Below, piece by piece: positions 5,257 through 11,454 of a stretch of DNA of 39,860 nucleotides. How positions within the stretch are numbered: position 1 is the stretch's first letter; each line of letters starts with the position of its first letter. The DNA comes from an uncultured Alphaproteobacteria bacterium. Lineage in GTDB: Bacteria > Pseudomonadota > Alphaproteobacteria > RF32 > CAG-239. The translations under genes and the position numbers were made by a program. The notes beneath the pieces were generated by a model. It worked only from the letters and a program-made list of their open reading frames with translations, did no database searches and had not been told where the DNA came from. The stretch is from contig CALXWB010000012.1 of NCBI GenBank assembly GCA_944392225.1, forward strand, positions 1 through 39,860. The letters are read 5' to 3'.

Positions 5257-6581
5257 GCCTTTTCTGCCCAACCCGGTGCGGCACGAGACCAAAGACGCGT
5301 GTCTTTGCCTTTGGGCTTGGCCATGATTCCTCCCACAGTGGGTTTGATGCAGCCGGTGGTTTCGGGATAGGAAAAAGGCTCTTTGGTTAAATAGCATTTG
5401 GCCATGTCGGCAAAAATTCGCGCTTCCATGTATTTGCCGTTATAACCATATTCATCAGACCATTTGACAACAGCGCCGGGGGTGAGCAATTTATCAAAAA
5501 CTTCTTGATGCTCGGGCAGCACATCGGCATCTCCGTGGAGCAGATTCTTAAAGTCATTCAACACAATCGGGTTTTTCCACCCGCCGCCAAAACATAGAAA
5601 ATATTTTGGAAACTCCACATCTTGCGGAATGAAACTCAAATTATAAACCATGATATAAGCGCTGAAAAACTCAACCGTGCGCAAACGATCAACAAAAGCA
5701 ATTTTGCTGTCTAAAAGCTCGTCAATATAAACATACCACGCCGGATCGGAAGATTTTGGCGGCGGTAGGGTGATGAAATTTTCATGGATATTGGTGACAA
5801 CCGCATTTTCAAAAAGCTTGCGCAATAAAGAATAGTTGATTTTGCCGAGCTTTCCCATTTTGCCATCGGTATCGCAGGGCAGGCCTTGTTCATTTTGCAT
5901 TAAAAGATCAATAAAATGGTTGAAGGGACCAACATCCCAACCCATAACCTCTTGCCGGGAGGTGATTTTGTTTTGCGAAATCAGTGCGATGTTTCCCGTG
6001 TTGCCGCCATTGCAAAAAACAAGGGGAAAAATGTGTTTGTTGATTAAATCTTGGGCAATATGTTGGTTGTGAATGGGTGCAAGCGGCGCTCCTTCGCCAA
6101 AGTTCATAATATCGTCGGAGCGAAAATCATAAACCACGGGAATGCCCGTTAAATCGGCAAGCATTTGTCCGCTGCCAACCTGAATGGTATATATTTGCGA
6201 AACTTCTTTGCTTTGGGCAATGGAAGGAGGGCAATGAGCACAGGTTTGCCCGTGAAAGCCGATGGCATCAATGCTTTTTTTGTCGATATGATTTTCTTTA
6301 AGCATTTGGTTGACGGCTTGAGCCACAAGGCGAATATATTCATCATGCAGGTCTTGAAAGCGATTTTCTTCTTTATCGGCAATGGCTTGGATGTTGCCAC
6401 TGTTTTGTGAAAGCAAAAATTTGAGTTGGCGGAAACGGTTGGCCAGAGAAACAGGAATATTTAATGAAAAGCCACAAATGTCTTTGATGTGCGAATCGCA
6501 AAATTCGGTTAAAACCACATCAACGGCATCCAGCGAGTTGCCGGTCATGATACCGATACAGCGGTAGGTTTTTGCGCTCAT
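5253..6581 (-). CDS. anmK: Divergent anhydro-N-acetylmuramic acid kinase family protein
   Basis: AnmK converts anhydro-MurNAc from peptidoglycan turnover into MurNAc-6-phosphate. Starting at the ATG at 6581, with GAGGAGG just upstream, the protein has 442 residues against about 370 for typical AnmK. Family landmarks remain in altered form. MTGNSLDAVD (residues 12-21) replaces the usual MSGTSLDGVD. GFHGQT lies at 108-113, DFRSDDI with GEGAPLAP at about 152-169, GWDVGPFN at 214-221 (which keeps the catalytic Asp), and FGGGWKNP further on. The usual LNIGGIAN phosphate loop reads CNGGNTGN. It may be a divergent kinase with a shifted substrate, so the symbol names the family rather than a proven activity. 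Confidence 0.8.
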   Translation of the reverse strand: MSAKTYRCIGIMTGNSLDAVDVVLTEFCDSHIKDICGFSLNIPVSLANRFRQLKFLLSQNSGNIQAIADKEENRFQDLHDEYIRLVAQAVNQMLKENHIDKKSIDAIGFHGQTCAHCPPSIAQSKEVSQIYTIQVGSGQMLADLTGIPVVYDFRSDDIMNFGEGAPLAPIHNQHIAQDLINKHIFPLVFCNGGNTGNIALISQNKITSRQEVMGWDVGPFNHFIDLLMQNEQGLPCDTDGKMGKLGKINYSLLRKLFENAVVTNIHENFITLPPPKSSDPAWYVYIDELLDSKIAFVDRLRTVEFFSAYIMVYNLSFIPQDVEFPKYFLCFGGGWKNPIVLNDFKNLLHGDADVLPEHQEVFDKLLTPGAVVKWSDEYGYNGKYMEARIFADMAKCYLTKEPFSYPETTGCIKPTVGGIMAKPKGKDTRLWSRAAPGWAEKA

Positions 6582-6690
6582 TTCTGCCTCCTCAAAAAAC
6601 TGTTTTTGAAAGGATAGCAAAAGAAAATTCATTCGTCCACAAATTTAAAGCCCCGTGAAGTAAATCAGGGGCTTGGGTTAATAATTATTT

Positions 6691-7176
6691 TCAGATAACT
6701 CGTAATGAAATTTTTTGATTGTGAAATTTGTCGATTTTACAATCAATTTCCCGGCCGGTGCGTGCATGTTTACAACGTTTTGTCACGGCATAAACATTTG
6801 GTGCCAGACAAACGGTCATCGTTGCGCCGGTAAGGGATTCAATCTTGCCTTGAACCATGCTTCCCACAGGGTGAGCCTGAATAAACTCATCGGCAGGGAG
6901 AATGCAAGGAATAACCTCATAGTTGAGATAATAAAAATTCTTGGATGGTTTAAGAATTTTTGTTACCTTGACATCTATAATCTGCCCGTGCTTGAAAAAC
7001 GTGTGCGGATTGAGATGTAGTCTTTTGATGAAAAATGCAGCAGTTTTTTTCATGGCTTCTAATTTGCCTCGGATGAGGGCAAAATATTCCACTTCAAAAA
7101 GTACACGATCATTTTTTACTTTGGTTATGACGGCTGAGTAAACCTTACCTAGACCGTCAGAATCACTTGTCTTCAT
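6691..7176 (-). CDS. Unknown protein, possible S1/OB-fold RNA-binding
   Basis: This encodes 161 residues with no signal peptide or membrane segment. The C-terminal part, about residues 104-161, has the spacing of an S1 domain: VGSMVQGKIESLTGATMTV followed by GREIDCKIDKFHNQKISLRV. The middle segment, about 64-90, also looks beta-rich. The N-terminal part (GKVYSAVITKVKNDRVLFEV) could be another OB-like half. The domain call is by pattern only. No clear ribosome site precedes the ATG at 7176. It lies upstream of and divergent from rplK, separated by the rplK promoter region. Confidence 0.6.
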   Translation of the reverse strand: MKTSDSDGLGKVYSAVITKVKNDRVLFEVEYFALIRGKLEAMKKTAAFFIKRLHLNPHTFFKHGQIIDVKVTKILKPSKNFYYLNYEVIPCILPADEFIQAHPVGSMVQGKIESLTGATMTVCLAPNVYAVTKRCKHARTGREIDCKIDKFHNQKISLRVI

Positions 7177-7335
7177 AAATATAGAGTTTAACGGTTGCCA
7201 AAATAATTTTTATCTAGGTTTTTGTTAACATATATAATTATGTTTTTCAAGCAAAATTTAGACAAAATTCACAGGCTTTATATTTTTTTTATGACTCTTA
7301 TCAAGGACTTATGTGAAAAAATTTACAAAAAATAC

Positions 7336-7363
7336 TTGCAATCTAAAAAAGCTGTGGTATACA
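7336..7363 (+). promoter_or_regulatory. Probable rplKA promoter
   Basis: TTGCAA (7336-7341) and TATACA (7358-7363) are separated by 16 bp. This is a good match to a housekeeping promoter, giving a leader of about 105 nt before rplK. Confidence 0.65.
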
Positions 7364-7370
7364 AAAGCGA

Positions 7371-7402
7371 CTCTTAAAGGGATTCTTGTGTCCTTTTATG
7401 AG
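7371..7402 (+). promoter_or_regulatory. Leader hairpin at the start of the rplK mRNA
   Basis: CTCTTAAAGGGA (7371-7382) pairs with TCCTTTTATGAG (7391-7402) with one mismatch and one G-U pair, closing an 8-nt loop. It would form at the very 5' end of the transcript. Confidence 0.5.
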
Positions 7403-7423
7403 CGAATCGTTTTAACATAATTT

Positions 7424-7452
7424 CGTGGGAGACCAGCCATGGTCCAACCACG
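7424..7452 (+). promoter_or_regulatory. Candidate L1-binding leader site before rplK
   Basis: CGTGG (7424-7428) pairs with CCACG (7448-7452) and GACC (7431-7434) with GGTC (7441-7444), leaving an internal loop. L1 represses its own L11-L1 operon by binding such a stem with an asymmetric loop in many bacteria. The position, 25 nt before the rplK start, fits. The assignment is by structure and context. Confidence 0.5.
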
Positions 7453-7476
7453 AACCTGGAAAAATTGAGGTATATA

Positions 7477-7914
7477 ATGGCTAAGTCTAAGAAAAAAATT
7501 TTAGGTTTAATCAAGCTTCAAATTCCGGCCGGTAAAGCTAACCCGTCTCCTCCGGTGGGTCCTGCTCTCGGTCAAAAAGGCTTGAACATCATGGATTTTT
7601 GTAAGCAATTTAATGCTGCAACCCAAAAAATGGAACCGGGTATCCCTGTTCCGGTTATCATCACGGCTTATGAAGATAAATCTTTTACCTTCATTACCAA
7701 ATTGCCGCCGGTCAGCTACTATATCAAAAAAGCTGCCAACGTTAAAAGCGGTTCTAAAGAACCGACCAAAACCGTTGCCGGTCAAATCACTATGGCTCAA
7801 GTTAAAGAAATTGCCGAAACCAAAATGCCGGATCTTAACTGCTCTACCGTTGAAGCAGCTATGAACATGGTTAAAGGTCAGGCATATTCTATGGGTATTA
7901 AGGTTGTGGAGTAG
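7477..7914 (+). CDS. rplK: 50S ribosomal protein L11
   Basis: L11 binds 23S rRNA at the GTPase-associated centre with L10 and L7/L12, and acts in factor-dependent translation and the stringent response. The product has 145 residues. It shows the conserved N-terminal [31 protein letters not shown] and the C-terminal rRNA-binding segment ending in [14 protein letters not shown]. The start is ATG 7477, six bases after TTGAGG. rplA follows 4 nt after the stop, so the two genes form one operon with a structured leader. Confidence 0.98.
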   Translation: MAKSKKKILGLIKLQIPAGKANPSPPVGPALGQKGLNIMDFCKQFNAATQKMEPGIPVPVIITAYEDKSFTFITKLPPVSYYIKKAANVKSGSKEPTKTVAGQITMAQVKEIAETKMPDLNCSTVEAAMNMVKGQAYSMGIKVVE

Positions 7915-7918
7915 TGTG

Positions 7919-8599
7919 ATGGGAAAAAGAATCGTAAACGCTTATAAAACAGTTAATAAAGATCAGGCTTATGGCTTGAAAGAAGCTGTTAAAATCGTTA
8001 AAGAAAACGCTACTGCTAAATTTGACGAAACCATTGATGTTGCTATCAACCTCGGTGTTGACCCGAAATATGCCGACCAAATGGTCCGCGGTGTTTGCTC
8101 TTTGCCGCACGGCAATGGTAAAACCATTCGCGTTGCCGTTTTGGCTCAAGGCGAAAAAGCTGATGAAGCAAAAGCTGCCGGTGCCGATATTGTCGGTGCT
8201 GAAAATTTGATCGATTCCATCCTTTCCGGAAAAATCGATTTCGACCGCTGCATCGCTACTCCTGATATGATGGGTCTTGCCGGTAAAGTTGCTCGCGTTT
8301 TGGGTCCTAAAGGCTTGATGCCGAACCCGAAACTCGGAACCGTTACCATGGATGTGACCAACGCCGTTAAAAAAGCTAAGGCCGGTGAAGTTCAATATCG
8401 TGTTGAAAAGAACGGTATTGTTCATGCCGGTATCGCTAAGGCTTCTTTCAGCGAAGATCAAATCTATGATAACGCTAAAACATTTATTGATGCCATTATC
8501 AAAGCTAAACCGGCCGGTGCCAAAGGAACATACTTGAAGAAAATTTCTTTGAGTAGCACCATGGGCGTCGGTGTGAAGGTTGATTCTACCGCTTTGTAA
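7919..8599 (+). CDS. rplA: 50S ribosomal protein L1
   Basis: L1 forms the mobile stalk of the large subunit near the E site and usually represses its own operon by binding the leader mRNA. The product has 227 residues. The conserved core includes [13 protein letters not shown] and, about residues 120-140, [26 protein letters not shown], the L1 signature. The start is ATG 7919, with GGAG at 7908-7911 in the end of rplK. A hairpin with a short T-run follows the stop, then the long rplJ leader. Confidence 0.98.
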   Translation: MGKRIVNAYKTVNKDQAYGLKEAVKIVKENATAKFDETIDVAINLGVDPKYADQMVRGVCSLPHGNGKTIRVAVLAQGEKADEAKAAGADIVGAENLIDSILSGKIDFDRCIATPDMMGLAGKVARVLGPKGLMPNPKLGTVTMDVTNAVKKAKAGEVQYRVEKNGIVHAGIAKASFSEDQIYDNAKTFIDAIIKAKPAGAKGTYLKKISLSSTMGVGVKVDSTAL

Positions 8600-8607
8600 G
8601 GCTCAAG

Positions 8608-8643
8608 GCTTGGCATGGATATGTTCTGTGCTCCAAGCTTTTT
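8608..8643 (+). terminator. Weak terminator-like hairpin after rplA
   Basis: GCTTGG (8608-8613) and CCAAGC (8633-8638) enclose a 19-nt partly paired loop, and five T follow (8639-8643). It may end or attenuate rplKA transcripts before the rplJ leader. Confidence 0.45.
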
Positions 8644-8659
8644 GAAAAGTTTTGGGTGG

Positions 8660-8900
8660 TGAACTTATCACCGCCCGCTCTCCAAGGGGCGAGGGCGAAG
8701 AAAGTAAGTGTGCGGGCGGTTGCCTGAAATGCTGAATTCAGAGCTCGGAATTTTCCCTTGGAAACTGTCCAAGACCGTAGGTGGTCAAGGTTGTTAAAAA
8801 GGTGAGGGCGCTTTTGTGTTAAAGGATGTCCGAACTGATTTGAAAACCAAAATCTTAAATATCCTACGCAGACGGGAGTAAGAAAAATTTTAATATCTTT
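8660..8900 (+). promoter_or_regulatory. Structured leader of rplJL (L10 leader type)
   Basis: The 437-nt spacer between rplA and rplJ has no gene. It contains a perfect 9-bp helix ACCGCCCGC (8670-8678)/GCGGGCGGT (8712-8720) with inner pairing. A nested helix follows, CCTTG...CAAGG, around the hairpin GACC-GTAGGT-GGTC near 8770-8790. Later comes the box ATCCTACGCAGACGGG near 8866-8877. In many bacteria the L10-L7/L12 complex binds a leader like this and represses rplJL. The motif placement resembles alphaproteobacterial rplJ leaders as I know them. The exact fold is not computed. Confidence 0.55.
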
Positions 8901-9036
8901 TTTCTCCTGGACAGATTAGGTCCCGCAGTGGGCGAGGTTGAAGAGAAGGGCGTTTGCTTTTCTTGAAACAATGCCGATTGCGGAAATGTGTTGAATGCAT
9001 CTTTGATTTAAAAAGATGTTTTTTTGGAGACAATAA

Positions 9037-9519
9037 GTGAATCGCGAAGAAAAAGCACAATTGCTCAGCGAACTGAATGAATTGTTCAATAATTCAGAAG
9101 TTGTGGTGGTTTCTCACTACAAAGGCTTGACTGTGGCCGAAGTTTCTGAATTGCGCAACAATATCAGAAAAGCAGGCGCTGGCTTTAAAGTTACAAAAAA
9201 TCGCATTACTCGTCTGGCTCTCAAAGGCACAAAGTTTGAAGGTTTGGTCGATTTGTTCAAAGGTCCGACAGCTATTGCTTTCGCCTCTGACCCGATCTCT
9301 GCCTGCAAAGCTTGTGTTGAATTTGCTAAAACTAATGAAAAATTGCTCATCGTTGGCGGCGCTATGGGTACCGGCGTTATCTCTATCGATGAGATTAAAA
9401 AGTTGGCTTCTATTCCGTCTATGGACGAACTCAGAGCCAAAATCATTGGTTTGTTGCAAGCTCCTGCTGCTCAATTGGCAAGAGTTACAAAAGCATACAG
9501 CGAAAAAGAAGCTGCTTAA
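9037..9519 (+). CDS. rplJ: 50S ribosomal protein L10
   Basis: L10 anchors the L7/L12 dimers to the large subunit stalk and is the usual autoregulator of the operon. The product has 160 residues. The N-terminal rRNA-binding part includes VVVSHYKGLTVAEVSELR (residues 22-39) and KVTKNRITRLAL. The C-terminal helix that carries L7/L12 dimers ends LARVTKAYSEKEAA. The start codon is GTG 9037, with GGAG at 9025-9028. rplL follows after 170 nt, which is longer than usual and contains a large hairpin. Confidence 0.97.
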   Translation: MNREEKAQLLSELNELFNNSEVVVVSHYKGLTVAEVSELRNNIRKAGAGFKVTKNRITRLALKGTKFEGLVDLFKGPTAIAFASDPISACKACVEFAKTNEKLLIVGGAMGTGVISIDEIKKLASIPSMDELRAKIIGLLQAPAAQLARVTKAYSEKEAA

Positions 9520-9549
9520 TTATTTTTTACTTTTATGTCGTTATTACTT

Positions 9550-9600
9550 GTTAGTTTTTCGTTTATGTACTTTTGGTTGTACACTTCACTCAAAACTAAC
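9550..9600 (+). promoter_or_regulatory. Hairpin in the rplJ-rplL spacer
   Basis: GTTAGTTTT (9550-9558) pairs with AAAACTAAC (9592-9600), with an inner stem TGTAC (9566-9570)/GTACA (9579-9583). It could be a processing site or partial attenuator that sets the ratio of L10 to the more abundant L7/L12. The inner stem resembles the hairpin at 27-45. Confidence 0.5.
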
Positions 9601-9689
9601 GGCGTACTAACTGTCCTAAAAATAAAAAAATAGAGTATGAGTAAAAAGATTTTTTAATTTGATTTAATTTATTTTATTGGAGAAAAAAT

Positions 9690-10061
9690 ATGGCCGATTT
9701 AGCCAAATTAGTTGATGAATTGTCAGCTTTGACCGTTATGGAAGCTGCTGACTTGTCTAAAATGTTGGAAGAAAAATGGGGCGTTTCTGCCGCTGCTGCC
9801 GTTGCTGTTGCTGCCGGTGGTGCTGCCGGTGGTGCTGCTGCTGAAGAAAAAGATGAATTTGATGTTATCTTGGCAGAAGCTGGCGCTAACAAAATTAACG
9901 TTATTAAAGAAATCCGTGCTATCACTCAATTGGGCTTGAAAGAAGCTAAAGACTTGGTAGACGGTGCTCCGAAAACTGTTAAAGAAGCTGCTCCGAAAGC
10001 TGAAGCTGAAGAAATTAAGAAGAAACTTGAAGCCGCTGGTGCTAAAGTTGAATTGAAGTAA
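9690..10061 (+). CDS. rplL: 50S ribosomal protein L7/L12
   Basis: L7/L12 forms the flexible stalk dimers that recruit translation factors. The product has 123 residues. The N-terminal dimerisation and L10-binding domain is [32 protein letters not shown]. An Ala/Gly-rich hinge follows (about residues 34-50), then the conserved C-terminal domain with [27 protein letters not shown]. The start ATG 9690 follows TTGGAGA. A strong terminator follows the stop, so rplL is not directly co-transcribed with rpoBC, unlike in many bacteria. Confidence 0.98.
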   Translation: MADLAKLVDELSALTVMEAADLSKMLEEKWGVSAAAAVAVAAGGAAGGAAAEEKDEFDVILAEAGANKINVIKEIRAITQLGLKEAKDLVDGAPKTVKEAAPKAEAEEIKKKLEAAGAKVELK

Positions 10062-10084
10062 TTTCTTCTTTCAAAATAATTTGA

Positions 10085-10116
10085 AAAAAGCCTGTCATTT
10101 TTGACAGGCTTTTTTG
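10085..10116 (+). terminator. Terminator after rplL
   Basis: AAAAAGCCTGTCA (10085-10097) pairs with TGACAGGCTTTTT (10102-10114) around a TTTT loop, with further T after it. The same GCCTGTCA stem is reused after the next small gene at 10454-10485. Confidence 0.92.
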
Positions 10117-10245
10117 TTTTCTGAGGTTGTTTAAAGTGTGTTGTTGGAAAAAAAGTCAATTAACTTCTCATTGGTTTAGAGAAAATATTGACAAAATTCT
10201 GTTTGAATGATATTTTATGTTTGTTAATTTATAATTTTAACAACT

Positions 10246-10440
10246 ATGAAATCTGAAAATATCTCAGATACTGATTTTAGAAATCAGCCTGAAAAAAAGC
10301 AAGAAGCAAATGAAACTCAGCAGACCCAAGAGTGCGAACATGAGTGGTTTTATACCGGAGAACGGCGTTACAACCATTATATATGTGAGCAGGAATATAG
10401 GGAAGAGTGCTTACGTTGCGGTATTGTAAGATGGGTATAA
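10246..10440 (+). CDS. Small Cys-rich protein, possible zinc knuckle
   Basis: This encodes 64 residues. The first 28 are polar and probably disordered. The C-terminal half carries C30-x-H32 followed by EW, then C47, and C55-x2-C58 with a following Gly. This arrangement suits a small zinc-binding fold. No Shine-Dalgarno sequence is evident before ATG 10246, and no family is recognised with certainty. A copy of the rplL terminator stem follows within 20 nt of the stop, which supports a genuine transcription unit. Confidence 0.6.
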   Translation: MKSENISDTDFRNQPEKKQEANETQQTQECEHEWFYTGERRYNHYICEQEYREECLRCGIVRWV

Positions 10441-10453
10441 TCTCATCTATAAT

Positions 10454-10485
10454 ATAAAAGCCTGTCAATTTTGACAGGCTTTTAT
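10454..10485 (+). terminator. Terminator after the small Cys-rich gene
   Basis: ATAAAAGCCTGTCAA (10454-10468) and TTGACAGGCTTTTAT (10471-10485) form a perfect 15-bp palindrome with a 2-nt spacer. It shares the GCCTGTCA stem with the rplL terminator. It ends exactly at the first possible ATG of the ankyrin gene. Confidence 0.8.
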
Positions 10486-11046
10486 ATGTCGAATTTTCTT
10501 GACTTTCTATATAAAAAGCGTATTGATAGCTCAGTAATTTTTTATTTTTATGTTATGTGCAAAAAAGTATTATTGAATCAACTGCATCGTCATTTTTTAG
10601 ATGCGGTTAAAAAAGGCGAGTTTGAACTTGTCCAATATTTTGTAGAAAAAGTTCCCGAATTGAATATTAATTATATTGGAAATAATGGCAAAAGCGCTCT
10701 GATATGGGCCATTTTCAAAGGACATACGGAAATTGCCCTCTATCTTTTGAGCCGCCCCGAGATTGATTATAACTTCTCCGACTTGCAGATGAATACGGCA
10801 TTGATTTGGGCTTGTGTGAAAGGCAATGTTGAGGTGGTTAATGCTTTGTTACAGAAGACTGATATAAATATTAATGCGCAAGATGATTCGGGGAGAACAG
10901 CTCTTATTCATGCGGTTAATTTTTGCTTCAAAAACATTGTTGAACTGTTGCTCAACAAACGCGGAATTTTAACCAATGTCAAAGACAATTACGGGCATGA
11001 TGCTCACTGGTATGCCTCACAAAAAAAAGTGAGCATGGGAATTTGA
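10486..11046 (+). CDS. Ankyrin-repeat protein
   Basis: From ATG 10486 this gives 186 residues; an in-frame ATG at 10555 would give 163. Neither has a clear ribosome site, and the first lies directly against a terminator hairpin, so the true start is uncertain. At least three ankyrin repeats are visible: GKSALIWAIFKGHTEIALYLL, MNTALIWACVKGNVEVVNALL and GRTALIHAVNFCFKNIVELLL, with a degenerate unit on each side. Ankyrin repeats bind other proteins. In host-associated alphaproteobacteria some are secreted effectors, but there is no signal peptide here and no evidence of secretion. A long-stemmed terminator follows. The gene lies between rplL and rpoB. Confidence 0.85.
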   Translation: MSNFLDFLYKKRIDSSVIFYFYVMCKKVLLNQLHRHFLDAVKKGEFELVQYFVEKVPELNINYIGNNGKSALIWAIFKGHTEIALYLLSRPEIDYNFSDLQMNTALIWACVKGNVEVVNALLQKTDININAQDDSGRTALIHAVNFCFKNIVELLLNKRGILTNVKDNYGHDAHWYASQKKVSMGI

Positions 11047-11052
11047 TGAAAA

Positions 11053-11102
11053 AAAGCAATTAATGGCAAAATAAAGTCCATTGATTGCTTTTTTTTTTTT
11101 TT
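11053..11102 (+). terminator. Strong terminator after the ankyrin gene
   Basis: AAAGCAATTAATGG (11053-11066) pairs with CCATTGATTGCTTT (11078-11091), with one U-G pair. A run of more than ten T follows. This isolates rpoBC from upstream transcription. Confidence 0.92.
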
Positions 11103-11172
11103 GACAAAATTTAGGATGTTTTTTTATTTCAAAATATGCAATTGGTTGGTTTATTCCAAATTTTGGCAAAAT

Positions 11173-11432
11173 GAATCTCACAGACTCTTTTGAAAAATTT
11201 TGGCTTGTGCAAAAAAGATAAAAAACTTGACTCTTTTTTTGATAAAATACTTGCTTTTTTAGACTCAAGGGTTATAAATAGACGAATTTTAAAAGTTTAT
11301 TATTTTGCGAATCGCATTCAAGGGGATTTTTTATATCAAGGGTTTGAGGCGATTCACACCAAAAAATCGATTTTTGTTACATAACCATCTGCGGTCGGGG
11401 TGCGGAGATTCCGCCGGTATTGTCGCAGATTC
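11173..11432. promoter_or_regulatory. GANTC cluster upstream of rpoB
   Basis: Eight GANTC sites fall in 260 bp, starting at 11173, 11183, 11229, 11262, 11309, 11351, 11407 and 11428. By base composition I would expect about one. GANTC is the CcrM methylation target in alphaproteobacteria and is known in some of them to modulate transcription through GcrA. The cluster spans the predicted rpoBC promoter and the whole leader. Confidence 0.6.
11251..11278 (+). promoter_or_regulatory. Possible rpoBC promoter
   Basis: TTGCTT (11251-11256) and TATAAA (11273-11278) are 16 bp apart. One GANTC site lies between them at 11262-11266. The resulting leader would be about 170 nt. Confidence 0.45.
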
Positions 11433-11454
11433 ATAACCTAAGGATTAAAGCACA

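Larger units (their letters stand above)
7293..7408. promoter_or_regulatory. GANTC cluster at the rplK promoter
   Basis: Four GANTC sites lie in 116 bp: GACTC 7293-7297, GACTC 7369-7373, GATTC 7381-7385 and GAATC 7404-7408. Three fall within 40 bp just downstream of the predicted -10 element. GANTC is the target of the CcrM methylase found in many alphaproteobacteria. Similar clusters precede rpoB and rpsL. Confidence 0.5.

Noticed and set aside
11227..11248. TTGACT and TAAAAT as the rpoB promoter
   Set aside because: The two boxes are only 10 bp apart, too close for a functional promoter.
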